NCBI GenBank assembly: GCA_963682025.1
Contig: OY821517.1
Coordinates: 229,895,578-229,959,577 of the forward strand
DNA: 64,000 nt
Direction of reading: 5' to 3'
Origin: Cordilura impudica
Lineage: Eukaryota; Arthropoda; Insecta; Diptera; Scathophagidae
The translations under genes were made by a program, and so were the position numbers. The notes under the pieces were generated by a model. The model was not told the DNA's origin. It ran no database searches and saw only the letters and a program-made list of their open reading frames with translations. Of this stretch, positions 10,793 through 22,171 are shown one piece after another (positions within the stretch are counted from its first letter, which is position 1; each line of letters begins with the position of its first letter).

Positions 10793-12638
10793 AATTTTCA
10801 TTTAATCTAACAAATAAAATATTTCTTAATGATTCTTCAGTCAAATGCACTCTTTGTGGCGATAAAACAAATTTCAGTGCTGAAAAAGCTCGCTCAACAC
10901 TGACTTGTGTTGCAGGGACAGCTAATACGACTTGAGCGGCCTCATAAAGTAGCGGAATTTCAAGTTTTTTTTTGTTCCCAAAATTTTAAAATATTGTTTC
11001 CTTATAAATCCTGGGATAGGCTTCATAAACTTCGAATTCATTTTTAATCGAAACATCAACAGTTCATTTATTGTTACTAGTTTTTGTTTTTAATGCAGCA
11101 TCTGCAATTGACCTTTTTTCCTTATTCTTTAACAATTCTTCCAGGCTATCTTCCTCATCCGAAGAACTAGATATTAATTTAGTTGCGTCAGCATTCGTTC
11201 TTTCTGTGCTAGTTTGTGTTTGCTTTTCCATATGAACATAGATGTAAATTTTTTAAGTTTTTTATTGTTGTTGGTTAAATTTGGTTTTGAGCTTTGGCAG
11301 TATTTTCATTACTTAACATTAGTCGAAATCTAGGATCCAAATACACGGCAGCATTTAAAAGTTCATTTTCAATAAAATAGTTTAAGGATATGTGAGTACA
11401 AGTCAGCACCTAATTGTTTATTGGTATTTCTGTCTAAATCTAATTTAAATTTCAACCATAGTCCATAAAAATCTCCTAAATTCATCTGTTCATTTTGTAA
11501 TTTTAATGTTAACTTTTTAACTGGCTCGAAATTCTTAATGAAATCTGAAACAAAATCCCACATTTTATCATCCATAATTAGTTCAGGATCTATTACATCT
11601 GAGCAAAACGTTTTGAAATCTAACAAGCGATGGAGCATATCAAAAGTAGAATTCCACCGAGTTGGACAATCAAGGATGGCTTTGTTTATTCCTAATTTTT
11701 CTGCATTTATCAATCTTTTGTTTTACTGAATTTATAGTAGCATAAACTGCCAATTGGGCAGTATGAGCTACACATCTGAAATGAATGATATTACCATGTA
11801 TATTGGATAACATTTCTAGTCCTTCATCTTCATTGTTTTCAGTTATTAATTCGTTTATTTCATCTTCTTCTTCTACTTCTTCAAGGTCAGAAACTTCAAA
11901 TTCATTTCGTAGCAATTCGGCAGCTTTTAGCATGTTTCTACCATTATCAGACGTAACTGAGTAAACTTGATTTATATTTATGTCATAAGATTGGATCACT
12001 TCAATTATGACATTTTTTATATAATTAGCTGTTTGTCGATCATCAACCTCGTACATTGCTAATGTTCTTAAATAAATTTTTCCATTACAAATATACTGAG
12101 CATTTATTCGAATTACGCTTCTACCAAGCCGAGATGCTGAATCAATTTTTAGAGATATAAATTTTTTTCGAATTTCACCTTTTATAATATTTTTGACTTC
12201 ATTTGCCTTATCATTTATTAAATCCTTAATATTTTCTTAATTTACAGTAAGGTGCAGTGATTTCATTATAGGTTCTATAATATCACGCATCCCTGAATCT
12301 TTAAAAATGGTAAACGGGCGACCATTAATAGTAACTAATTTAACGCAAGCTTCCGTAAAACATTTTGCTGTCATATTAATTTTGATTAATCCAAAATAAT
12401 TTTCCAGGGAAGTTGAATTTTTATCCTGCATTTTATGTTTTTTAAAACTTTCTGACGTTGACGGTTGAATATTCGTCTCCTCATTAATAATTCGATATTC
12501 ATCTGGATGCTTTCGTTTGAGATGTCGACCCAAATTAGCAGAATGTTTACCTTTCATAACAAACGAGCATTTTATACATGTAGACTTATCTGTGGTAGAA
12601 TCATAGTCAAAACGTTTCTGAACAGGATTTTCCGACAT
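10793..12638 (-). pseudogene. hAT transposase with BED finger, broken
   Basis: Domains in minus-strand order: BED-type zinc finger in 12638-12237 (CIKCSFVMKGKHSANLGRHL then KRKH); RNase-H-like core in 12056-11670, including YSVTSDNGRNMLKA and HFRCVAHTAQLAVYATI (D and C-x2-H motifs); 11713-11369 with CPTRWNSTFDMLHRLL; and the dimerisation region at about 10990-10793 (VPATQVSVERAFSALKFVLS). The region 12060-12240 connects them in other frames. Several frameshifts/stops separate the pieces, so no full protein is made. Confidence 0.85.
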
Positions 12639-12719
12639 CTATAGGGTAAATAAAAACAGTAAATAAAACTAAGACTAATTTAAAATATTTTATAGTTGTA
12701 TTTATTCGACCTTTCAAAT

Positions 12720-13145
12720 TGCTAATAAAACTTCGTATGGTTGAGCTCGAGGTCAATGATTTTTATTATATAAATATTCTCTTATTTAATCGATATTTCG
12801 ATACTCTTTGAGTATCATCATCAGGATTATTCCCTAAAATTTTAACAAAAAACAATAACTTAAGTATATGTAGTATAAATAACAATAAGACAACATAACA
12901 ACAATAATTATTACAATACTTTTAACATGAATACAAAAACTTACAGTGAATGTTTACATGAAAAAAAAACTAAATATTTTAAGCTATAGTTGCCTACACA
13001 TTGTCATCTGTTATTGCACTGAAATATACTTAAAACTAATTATTACACTGTGCCTTTGTTTATCAAAAATCTGTAACTTTGAGCGTAACTATTAATATCA
13101 GCTTTAAAATTCATTCTCTTTGTTGTTGGTGTATTAATAATATAA
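12720..13145 (-). mobile_element. Penelope-like element, 3' end (minus orientation)
   Basis: The minus strand from 13141 repeats the last codons of the Penelope ORF (INTPTTKRMNFKADINS) and continues through a non-coding AT-rich region to a hammerhead-like fold at 12787-12829. ORF end, 3' region, then ribozyme in the terminal repeat is the known Penelope-like arrangement. It faces the plus-strand fragment at 13146-13476. Confidence 0.65.
12787..12829 (-). ncRNA. Hammerhead ribozyme of the Penelope-like element
   Basis: Minus strand: helix I TAATC/GATTA (5 bp); core CTGATGA; helix II GATACTC-AAA-GAGTATC (7 bp perfect); GAAA; minimal self-complementary helix III (ATAT); cleavage expected after the C of TATC. 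One unpaired T sits between CTGATGA and helix II; an extra residue there is tolerated in a known viroid hammerhead. Hammerheads with very short helix III are documented for Penelope-like elements. Not tested for activity. Confidence 0.7.
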
Positions 13146-13450
13146 AATTCCATGCAGTGGTGGTGAAAATATGATATGTGATAAAGTCAATGTGGGCACT
13201 ACGAAAAATAAATTGAAGTCACGCATAGCAGGCCACAAATCAGACCAAAGGTTAATGCGTAACAGTAATACGCAAAAAACTGCACTGACACAACATTGTG
13301 TAGAGAATAAACACTCTCCAAATTTTGACGATGTGAGAGTATTACAAAGCGAGAATAATTATAGACGCCGTTACATGTTAGAAATGCTCCACATTATTAA
13401 TACACCAACAACAAAGAGAATGAATTTTAAAGCTGATATTAATAGTTACT
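13086..13450. repeat. Inverted repeat joining two Penelope-like fragments
   Basis: Bases 13086-13141 are the near-perfect reverse complement of 13395-13450 (ends of the Penelope ORF). The two copies face each other across about 250 bp, so one 5'-truncated copy lies head-to-head with another. Confidence 0.75.
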
Positions 13451-13476
13451 CACGCTACCAGCAGGATGCATCATGA
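13146..13476 (+). pseudogene. Penelope-like element, GIY-YIG endonuclease C-terminus
   Basis: The 101-aa frame (13171-13476) contains VGTTKNKLKSRIAGHKSD, the first GIY-YIG block of Penelope-like endonucleases, with KTALTQHCVENKHSPNFD and LEMLHIINTPTTKRMN, the characteristic C-terminal end. The reverse transcriptase upstream is absent. About 56 bp of its 3' end is repeated inverted at 13086-13141. Confidence 0.75.
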
Positions 13477-13484
13477 AAAACAAT

Positions 13485-15050
13485 GTGATCACCATACAAG
13501 GTTACCAAGCTATCACATCAATTTTGCATCAACCCAACACAATCAATGTCATAATATCTCATATGACAACTATACCCCTAATTATGCTGTCAATCTATTA
13601 AGCTGTCAATCTATTAAGTCTAATGCAATAGGAATTGATGATATTCACCCTACTTTTCTCAAAAATGCTACTTCCCTTCATTTTGCCGTATATCACGCAC
13701 ATTTTTAACAAAATAATTACAGTGAGCGTTTTTCCCCAACGATAGAAACAAGCTAAGATCTTACCTGTACCAATGTCTGCAACTGAATATCGACCCATAG
13801 CTATATTACCATATCTATCGAAGGCAATTGCACGTCTCCTTCATTGTCAAATAACGTCCTACATAAGCGATAATAACCTGCTTACTGGCCGTCAATCTGG
13901 GTTTCGTGCCAAACACAACTGTATTACAGCTCTAGCTGCTGTAACAGAAGATATAAGAAGAGAAATTGATGATGGCCATGTGGTAATATTAGTGCTGTTA
14001 GACCATTCAAAAGTTTTCGATACGGTGGATCACACAGTTTTGCTACAAAAGCTTAAGAACATGATGCACTTTTCACCAACTTCTGTTGTACTTATGACCT
14101 CTTACCTAGTAAATCATTGGCAAGGCGTAGAAACTAATAAAATTGCGTCGACGTTCCTTCCTGTGGTAAGAGGTGTTTCACAGGGTTCTATCCTTGGTCC
14201 CCTCCTTTTCTCAATGTATGCTTCTGATCTACCTAAACAGTTAATTCACTGCAATATAAGAATGTATGCTGATGACGTACAGTTATACATTAGGAGCAAG
14301 AAAGAAAAAATCGAAGACTGCAGCAGAAACGGACTGAGTCTCAATCCACAAAAAACAATGTGTATTTTGGTGCGTAACAGATTAACAAGAATTTCAGACA
14401 ATCTAAACGTATATATAAATGATCAACAAATCGAAATCGTTGAACGAGCAAAAAATATGGGTGTTATCTTTAATAAAACATTGACTAGGTCAGACCATGT
14501 CGCAGCTGCCTGTGGTAAAACATATTCGATGTTACGAAAGTGTTATTGTACACCAATTAATATACGCTTGCTACTTGTAAAGACATACTTAATACCAACA
14601 CTACTTTATGCATGTGAAATATTTGCAAGTTGCGATACTAAAAGTAAGTCCAGGCTAAATATAACGTTTAACAATATCGCAAGATACGTTTACGGGCTCA
14701 GAAGGTTCGATCACATTTCATCTTACTCAAAGCAAAATTTCGGTGTCAATTTTGATGACTTATTAAATATAAGATGTCTTATTTTTTTACACAAAATAAT
14801 TAGTAACCAGAAACCAAAATATCTTTATAACCGATTGCGTTTTAGTAGGCTTCGGAGAAATAACAATTTAATTCAATTTCGGCACCATACTTTGGTATCT
14901 GAATGGCAGTTTTTCATACAAGGCACAACTAGGCGAACAACCACCTGCAACCGCCCATCATAAAGTGCATAGTTTGGTAAGCAGTTATTCAGGATTAGCA
15001 CTCATTTTAACCTTGATCATTATCTTGCTAAGTAACCACATACTAAAGAA
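13485..15050 (+). pseudogene. LINE reverse transcriptase (CR1/jockey-type)
   Basis: The main frame 13773-14963 (396 aa) has RT blocks in order: SATEYRPIAILPYLSKAIA, TGRQSGFRAKHNCITAL, LLDHSKVFDTVDH (first catalytic D), VSQGSILGPLLFSMYASDLP, and MYADDVQLY (catalytic DD), then a thumb-like region with LIPTLLYACEIF. The preceding frame at 13610-13770 reads SNAIGIDDIHPTFLK, the start of the RT domain, shifted in frame. No endonuclease remains, so the copy is 5'-truncated. Confidence 0.85.
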
Positions 15051-15660
15051 AAGAGTCAACACGTTTCATGCAGTCCCCCGACCTGCTCCAAGGTCAACCT
15101 GGGACATTTCTGTGGATCCACAACCTTGACACAGCATTTAAACATAGTACAAGTTGCCGTATATTGTTTATGCGAGCTGACCCATTAATGTTGATGGGCC
15201 CGCCTAGGGGCTGCAATATGTTAATTCCTTATGATTCCTTTAAAATAAAAGAATCTCCAATAGAATTAAATAAATTTCCTAATGTTTTGGTTTTGTCCAA
15301 TACTGTTGTTTTTCCACAGTTTGGTCAAGCAAAGGTTGAGAATTCATACGTCAACATAATTGATGACACAGCAAAATATTTATACTAAATACTTTATTCC
15401 ACGTGCCATTCAAATTACCAAACACTATGAAATTCTATGCTTGCATTGGCTAACGGTGAGCAAATAACAAAATCCATGCATTGGCTTACGGTGAGAAAAT
15501 AACTTAGTTCAGCATAAACAATTTCCGGCTCAATTTTAATTGTTTTTTTTTTTTGTATGTATTTTGTTTTTTATTGATTTGTATTAAGTTTAGTAATATA
15601 AAGAACCAGAATTTCAATAAAAGTCGTCATTCTTTGATTTCCATAATTGACTGCATTAAC
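15051..15660 (+). other. Unassigned region, possibly the 3' end of an LTR element
   Basis: The 106-aa frame at 15068-15388 is not recognised. Between 14965 and 15110 another frame reads a hydrophobic stretch ALILTLIIILLSNHILKKR followed by a short polar tail, which could be a membrane anchor. Downstream (15390-15640) there is a roughly 40-bp direct repeat (GCATTGGCTWACGGTGAG, spaced 37 bp), a T run and an AATAAA-type signal near 15617. No LTR pair was found. Confidence 0.3.
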
Positions 15661-15709
15661 GATATTTATTCTCTTGGTGTACCACCCTGAGAAAAATACT
15701 CTTACATAC

Positions 15710-16175
15710 TCTTATTATCTTTGTGTACCACTTGGGTAACCAAAAAATGCGACAACTTCCCGTATCCTGGTGTACCACCAAGATAACTTACATTTCAATT
15801 TGAGCGAGGCAAACGAGCCCCATAGAATATTGAAAATATCTAAGGAATCTCCTGGCGTTGTATTCTGAAAGGAATTTCCACAAAAGATAATGTCTCGTCT
15901 TTCAACTATACGCATTTCCTTAGCATCAAACAACCTGTAAGCCTTGGCAGTTAAGAATTATCCAACATATATATATTCCTTGCCCTTTGCTGAAAATTTT
16001 CTTGATTGCTTTTTATCGAGTGCAACTGTAGGTGAACCAAAAATACGAAAATGATTAACATTCTTACCACACCAGAACTCAAATGGTGTATTTTTTGAAT
16101 AATTTAGTGATTGATCTATTTCAGATGTATACAGCAGTATTTACAGCTTCCGCCCACAGTGCCTCATCAACGCCT
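15710..16175 (-). pseudogene. Ty1/copia integrase C-terminal relic
   Basis: The minus strand reads DEALWAEAVNTAVYI near 16170-16125, then FWCGKNVNHFRIFGSP and a later LFDAKEMRIVERRDIIFCG (15940-15860). This is the copia-type pattern 'LWAEAV.TA.Y..NR', 'G....F.RVFG' and 'YRLFDP....I..RDV.F'. Stops interrupt the frames, and neither protease nor RT is present. It abuts the 3' region of the R1-like LINE. Confidence 0.75.
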
Positions 16176-16576
16176 GAATGAACAGAAGTCCCTTGTGTTT
16201 TACGTGAGTACCTGTCTCGTTGGCATAACCTCTGTGTGCTCTGAACACTGTATCGGGATGTGCGCCGACCATCGCCCCGTTGTGTAGGAAACTGCACTCA
16301 GGTACCAATTCAAGATTTGTGCATTTGGGTAACAAATCCCACTCCTTGGTGGGAAGCCGATGCCTACCTAACACACCTGTGCTGTTCTAAGGGTCACAGC
16401 GCCCGGTTGAATGCAACTCCACATCGAGCTTTGCTCTTCCCGCGATTTGGGTTTAAACCACAACCACCACGATACTCCCACTTAAAGGCCGTACCCAAAA
16501 AGTCCGCTGGAATCTTTGATACCAGGAGGGCTTCTGACTACCCATGTTATCAGAATATATATATATATATATATTA

Positions 16577-16718
16577 AGGGCCGTATGCAAGTAAATTAAA
16601 GTGTACTTCAAGTAGACTTTATCAACAATTTTGTATGAAAAACATCAACAATTTTGTATGAAAAACATACAATAAAGTCTACTTGAAGTGCACTTTAATT
16701 TGTTTGCATACGGCCCTA
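16577..16718. mobile_element. Short hairpin MITE
   Basis: About 142 bp that folds back almost completely: terminal inverted repeats of about 45 bp starting AGGGCCGTATGCAA, separated by a 23-bp tandem duplication (unit containing CAACAATTTTGTATGAAAAA). A TA microsatellite lies on the left flank. The target duplication is unclear (TTAA on the left, CTAA on the right). Confidence 0.7.
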
Positions 16719-17979
16719 AGCCTCCGATCAGACTTGGTATCAAAGCTACCAACTCCAAACAGCTAAGGGCTGGTGGCCATTCGAAGGGTTCATCCCACAC
16801 CCAAACATTCACCCTGTGGGTGAGTGTGTAGGTACACTACTAAGCCCTTCTAGAAGGTCTTGAGTATACACGGATGCGTACATCCTGTTCTTAAACGTCT
16901 TCTTCTGAAGACCTCACACGCAAACACATTCATACGACTCATTCTCTCATCATTCTCAAGCACACCACTGACATTGCAACCATCGTCCGTTAATACGACA
17001 CCTAGAGAATCTAGGTCCCGTATGTCCAAGTAGAACGTGCATATGCACAAAATATGAAACCAGTCCTCGGTAAAAGATCACACTCCGACGTATTAGCCAA
17101 GGCTCTTCTATGCAAAAATGCATTAAAAGACCAGTGGCCCGTAAGCAAAAAGCCCATACTCAGGCTAAAACCAAAATCTGGACGTTTCGCCATGAACGTC
17201 ACATCGCGAATGAAGGCGTGTGTAACACGTCCATTGTCACTACCGTCCCACCTATTTTGCCATCTGGAGGCAACAGACTCATTTAGAGGTGCCTTGCACT
17301 CCGTCCAGCTCTTCCCACTAATGTCCTCGTTAGTTACCCAATAATCTTGCAACAATGGTTGTCCTTTCTTGATCCTGTAGGCAATACTTTACATATCACC
17401 TCCAAATCAAGAGGGGATACACCTACCAACACCTGTAAGGCCTCCGTGGAGACCGTACGACAACATGGTACACAAGCGATCAAGACTAACCTTTGACATG
17501 ACATGATTTTCAGCTTTTCTCTGGTCGTGACCATGCTGGACCACACCGACGACAACAACAAACAATCCGAGGTATATGGTCTGCATAGAACGCCTGCTGA
17601 GGCCCAAGTCATTCCTAATATGCCGGACACATCCCACCACACCAGTCAACTTCTCCTTAACACGCTCGAGATGAACCAATAAGTTCATACTCTCACGCAT
17701 TATTATCCCCAAGTATTTGACCTCAGTCGCATACTTAAGTCTAACGCCATTGTCCCTAACAGTTGGAGGTCGATTTAGCGATAACTTGCCTTTCAGCAAC
17801 ATCATTACAGTTCTGTCCATTGCTATATCTACACCTACTCGTCTACTCCAATCGCAGACAATCTGCATGGCTTCGTGCCCCTTCTCTCCAGCTCAGCACG
17901 AGACTGGCCTTCGATAAGGACGAGCAAGTCATCCGCATATGCGCACACATTGTATGCAACCATCAGCTTCAGCAAGAGA

Positions 17980-17983
17980 GGAT
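17980..17983. repeat. TE1 target-site duplication, left copy (GGAT)
   Basis: GGAT directly precedes TE1; the partner is at 47542-47545. A 4-bp duplication is usual for gypsy-type integrases. Confidence 0.8.
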
Positions 17984-20194
17984 TGTAACGATCCTAACCG
18001 CTTAGGTCTACCTCGAATAGGGCAGGGGCTACCTATAATACCGACCATGCTCAGGGCTGGGGTGTGTTCTTACCCATTTCGAATGTAGATTTGGAATCGT
18101 TTCAAAAATTTTACTTAGGTAGCAAAAAAAATAAATATAACAAAAATAATAGAGATACTTTCCAAGAAGAAATAGAATTGTTGTTGATTGAACGGAAATC
18201 TTAACATGGTATTCTTTCCACATCTTTACCCCCCACCATGCTGACCATAGGGTATTTAGTAGACAGCCCGAAAAAAAAAATTAATATATATAAAATTACC
18301 TACATACCTACGACTTCACTTTTCGTAATAAAGCTTCAGAGTTTTATTTTAAAATTCCATTTTAAGAATTACAACAATTAAATTTATTTGTATTTAACAT
18401 AGTGATATTATGGTAATTTAATGAAAATAAATATTTATAGAAATTATTATATTATTGAACGTATGAATAAATTATTTAAAAAAAAAATTTAGTAAATCAT
18501 TCATAAAATTCATGAATTTAAGTTAATACAAAAAAAAAAATCACAAAAAAAATTTATATAAAATAACTTTTCTTTTAATTATTTGGTATTCAGAGAGGAA
18601 ATTTATAGTATGTTGTTAAAAAAAACATGAATGTCAAAATCAATTTATATTACCGGAAAACAAATATTATCCAAATATTTGGTAACTCTGTTTACAAAAT
18701 AATAGATACCCACAATAAAGAATTAAGTTATTGAATTGAGTATCTATTAGATATTCATGTTTTCATATTAATTTATTGTATACAAAAAAAAATGTAAATG
18801 AGACTTGATTGTAAATGAAGAGAAAATTTCAAACAAACTTAAATTTTTATTTCCATTGATGTCTTCAAGCGCTTGCAGTCGAAGTAGATGTAGAGCTGTA
18901 TTACAATCTGTATTTCTCACAGAGACTAAAAGTCTCCAGTTATGAGAGAGAGTATAATTTGTTTGAATTGAATATGTTTGTGTAAGTGTGTTTAAATATG
19001 TATAAATTATTTAGAACTATTCTAAATAATTTATTATATTTAGAACTAATCTAAATAATTTATTACATTTGAGTGAATGTGAAATTGAGAGTTTAATATT
19101 TAGAGATTTTGGAGTTTATGAGTAATTGTTGTATGAGAAAAAATGTAGGTAGTATAAAAAAAAAGAATATTTAGGTGACCATTAAAAAAAATGATTTTAC
19201 ATTAAAGGAATATATGTATATTAACACAAACAAAAATTCTTAAAAATTATATTAATGATTTTTAACACTATTATTTTTTAAATTAAAATTAAAGCAAAAT
19301 TATTTATATTAAGAACCAATTAAATAAATTATCGAGAATTTTCTTGTCCTTTAGACTTTTCTTTTAAATTTTAAATATGAAGTATAATTATTTCGAAAAT
19401 AATTGAAAATTATGAAAATTAAACAAATAAAAATTAAGTTTCTTGATTAACACTATTTTCTTTTTTTTCTCGTTCTTTTTTTTCTTTTTGTATTAAAATT
19501 TTTAAATTCTCTTTCTTTCTCTATAAGTTTTTCAAAAAGACAACGTTATTCACAAAAGCACTACTGGTCACTCTAAAATGGGCACTTAACACAGCAGTGC
19601 GTCTTTTATTTATATTTCAGAAGTGTGATTTTTTTCTTCACCTTTTCCAATTTTTTTGTAGTAATAAAACAAAAACAAACAAATATATCCTGCTCTGTTA
19701 CTTATGAAGCAAATAATTTAAAATCATGAAATGGAGGGAATAACTTAGCGTGATATCCTTCGTTTAAAAATTTTAGCAATTAATTTGCAATTAGTTCACT
19801 ATTTTTATAATTTCCACCTCTGGAACAAACATCCCCAAAAATAATTTTCCTATAAATGAAATTATTCCTTGATTAAAAAAAAAAATAATTTACTTCATAA
19901 AAAAAAAATAAAGTCTTACCAAGAAAATTTATTATCGAATCAAAAAAAAATTATTCTTTTGCGAATTTTCAAATAAGATTTCTTCCGCTTGTTTCCGCTT
20001 CTTATCAAATGTCCCCAACTAATAAATTTTGCTACTAAAAATTTTCTCACCCAAAAGCAAAATGTCAATTGCCAAACAAGTGCTAACTTGATTGAATTTT
20101 ATTTTTAACTTTGGAATTTTGGTAAAGTATAAATGTCCTAAGTTATACAGAAGATAATTATAGAGGAAAATGTTATTCTAATGTAAATAATATA
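17984..20194 (-). repeat. TE1 left LTR (3' LTR of the minus-strand element)
   Basis: About 2.2 kb, nearly identical to the middle and right LTRs. Its inner end is shortened: compared with 39389-39425 about 32 bp (the LTR end and first internal bases) are missing, leaving ...AATATA joined to AGCTGTAG. No protein-coding capacity is seen. Confidence 0.8.
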
Positions 20195-20364
20195 ATAAGC
20201 TGTAGAACTTAATCTGAAAAATGCGATATAAGGATAATAATAAGAAGAGAAATTATTATTTATATTATGTCCATATGTCTTTGATATGAAAAATTCCTAT
20301 ATGTCCTCCATCTACATCTTCCAGTTCATAATTGACACAACCAATTTTTCTCCTTATAATGGCT

Positions 20365-20583
20365 TTAATCCCTTAAAGACTCGATAACAAAATCTTTAGG
20401 TCTAGTTTCAACCAAACTACTCTGATTAATAACTTCCCTTCGTGCTTGTAAACGCGTCCTTGGCCTTCCAACTTCAGATGACCTAATTTGATCACCCGCA
20501 CCTTGTTCCTCAACAAAGGTCGATTTTCCTGTTTCATTATCAACAAAGGATGGTAAATCTGCACAACTTTTTACTAACGGCAT
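20365..20583 (-). CDS. TE1 small ORF, copy 1 (72 aa, unrecognised)
   Basis: Starts MPLVKSCADLPSFVDNETGK and ends RPKDFVIESLRD. Charged, with EVGRPRTRLQARRE in the middle; no membrane segment. It is the only ORF of TE1 kept intact in both copies (the other at 39589-39807 differs at a few residues). It might be a remnant of a polyprotein linker, or chance. I do not recognise it. Confidence 0.35.
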   Translation of the reverse strand: MPLVKSCADLPSFVDNETGKSTFVEEQGAGDQIRSSEVGRPRTRLQARREVINQSSLVETRPKDFVIESLRD

Positions 20584-21389
20584 TTTAGAGCAACAAATAA
20601 AACTATATATTTTAATTAATTATGTTTTATATATAAAAAATCTAATGTCTATAAGTTTTGAAATTATTTCAATACAATGTAATTTTTGTTACTACTCAGT
20701 GAAGTCATTCAATATGGAATACAGAAAAAAAAAAAAAAATTTAAATAGCTTAAATCAATACAAAAAAAATTTTATTTTAATCTCAAACAAAAAAAAAATA
20801 AAATTAAAATTTAATCAATCAACAACATAAGAAAATTTAAGTTATAGAACTTCTCATATTTGCCGGAAATCTTCCAATATAAATCGGAATGAAATAAATC
20901 CGCTTTCAAAAGTGAGAAAAGTTTAAATTAAAAGGTTTATAAAGTTTATATAGGAGAGAACTAGATAACAACTCAAATTGCAATATATCCATATATAAAA
21001 CAAAAATAAATCCGACCAAAACAAAATTTTTTTAGATGAAGAAAATTATAAGATATCAAAACTATTTAGAGAAGGTTGAAAATTAGCTAGGATAAGAGTC
21101 GAACGAGTATTGTACCGTAAGTAACAAGTAACAAAAAAAAATCTCGAGTTCGAACCCAAACCCTGATAGTAGTTTAACAATAGAAACAAATATATCAGAA
21201 AGGTTGCTGTAAAGAAGTTATTACAATATCAAATCTCAAAACTGAATAACATATGCATCTAACGTTGAAGAAAAAAGAAATAAAGTTTAGAAGAGGGAAA
21301 GTATCACTACACACACACAAAATAGAGATTCAATTGGGCACCAGTCACTAGATATTACAAAAAAAAATTTAAAAGTTACGCTAACTGAA

Positions 21390-21407
21390 GCCCCACGTTG
21401 GGCGCCA
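21390..21407 (-). promoter_or_regulatory. TE1 primer binding site, tRNA-Lys type (copy 1)
   Basis: The minus strand reads TGGCGCCCAACGTGGGGC, 7 nt after the LTR end. This is the sequence complementary to the 3' end of tRNA-Lys(1,2) used by several retroviruses and gypsy-group elements. It fixes the element's orientation as minus. Confidence 0.85.
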
Positions 21408-21414
21408 AAAATTC

Positions 21415-21588
21415 TGTAACGATCCTAACCGCTTAGGTCTACCTCGAACAGGGCAGGGGCTACCTATAATACCGACCATGCTCAGGGCTGGGGTGTGTTC
21501 TTACCCATTTCGAATGTAGATTTGGAATCGTTTCAAAAATTTTACTTAGGTAGCAAAAAAACAAATATAACAAAAATAATAGAGATAC
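21415..21588 (-). repeat. TE1 middle LTR, part 1
   Basis: Matches 17984-18160. It is interrupted after AGAGATAC by TE2 and continues at 37381. Confidence 0.85.
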
Positions 21589-22059
21589 TGTAGCGTAATT
21601 GCATTCATAAATTGGACGATAACTTTATTTAGTCTCTAATAAATGTTGTTGTCCAAAATATGTGCAATCACAAACATTCGCTGACGCGGAAGTACATTAA
21701 AGTTCACTGTCCATACGTTGTGCATTGAACTATTCATGTATATACAACTGCCGATACAGCGAATGTATTGTGCAATAAACATTAACACCATACCACGCAA
21801 TTGTTGTTGCGTGTTGACTTGATTTCTGCTGTGTTATGAATTCGGAGTATAACACAGAGAAATCCAATAATCATGTGTATGTATGTTTTTAGGTATTTTT
21901 ATAATCAATAAAACTATGTAAAAACTTTTTAGAATAAAAAAAGAATTGAAATAATAAATAATAATCAATTAATCATTGGACACGAAACTGAAGAGGTGTT
22001 TTTATTTTAATTAAACTTACTGCTTTAACTTATATAAATAAAGGAGGTTTGACCGTTCA
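21589..22059 (+). repeat. TE2 LTR a
   Basis: 471 bp, TG...CA ends, nearly identical to LTR b. It contains a TATATAAATAAAG stretch near 22030 that could serve as TATA or polyadenylation signal. Confidence 0.85.
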
Positions 22060-22073
22060 TGGCGACCGTGACA
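22060..22073 (+). promoter_or_regulatory. TE2 primer binding site, copy A (tRNA-Arg type)
   Basis: TGGCGACCGTGACA directly abuts the LTR end, as in mdg1/412 elements. Confidence 0.85.
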
Positions 22074-22171
22074 GGTGTGAAATCAACAGAAGACATGCAA
22101 CAGTATATAATTCAAGAAACTTTCCAGTCGGTTTCCCAAAAGATGATAATGTTTGTAACTTTGTAACTTGG

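Larger units (their letters stand above)
10555..12638 (-). mobile_element. hAT transposon relic (hAT-1)
   Basis: The outer end at 10555 reads CAGGGTTTCGAACCCCGG, a CAGGG start usual for hAT termini, followed by tandem GGGTAC/GGGTTC hexamers to about 10660. The minus-strand transposase relic fills 12638-10793. I could not find the matching terminal repeat on the right side nor an 8-bp target duplication, so the right end is probably lost where Penelope-like sequence begins (about 12720). Confidence 0.65.
16176..17983 (-). pseudogene. R1-clade LINE, 3' half (RT C-terminus and 3' region)
   Basis: Relatively GC-rich compared with its surroundings. The minus strand from 17983 reads LLLKLMVAYNVCAYADDLLV (catalytic YADD), then at 17868-17407 LLKGKLSLNRPPTVR and VKYLGIIMRESMNLLVHL. 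It continues through AACQRLVL-type sequence to WQNRWDGSDNGRVTHAFI and GFLLTGHWSFNAFLH, and ends DDGCNVSGVLENDERMSRMN near 16920. This is the R1-clade C-terminal pattern. The frame has a few shifts. 16176-16850 is its 3' region, holding a MITE. The 5' half lies at 47542-48590. Confidence 0.85.
20195..21414 (-). other. TE1 internal region, copy 1
   Basis: About 1.2 kb between LTRs, AT-rich, with one conserved small ORF (20583-20365) and the primer site at its 5' end. No retroviral-type protein domain is seen. It is nearly identical to 39404-40636, so the short internal region is a shared ancestral state and not private decay. Confidence 0.75.

Noticed and set aside
16141..16577. Small ORFs in the GC-rich stretch (77 and 105 aa)
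   Set aside because: They lie in the R1-like LINE 3' region, on both strands, with no domain or neighbour supporting translation.
19560..19700. Possible gene or exon in the TE1 LTR (also 46782-47045)
   Set aside because: Frames differ among the three LTR copies through indels in T runs, and no protein similarity is seen.
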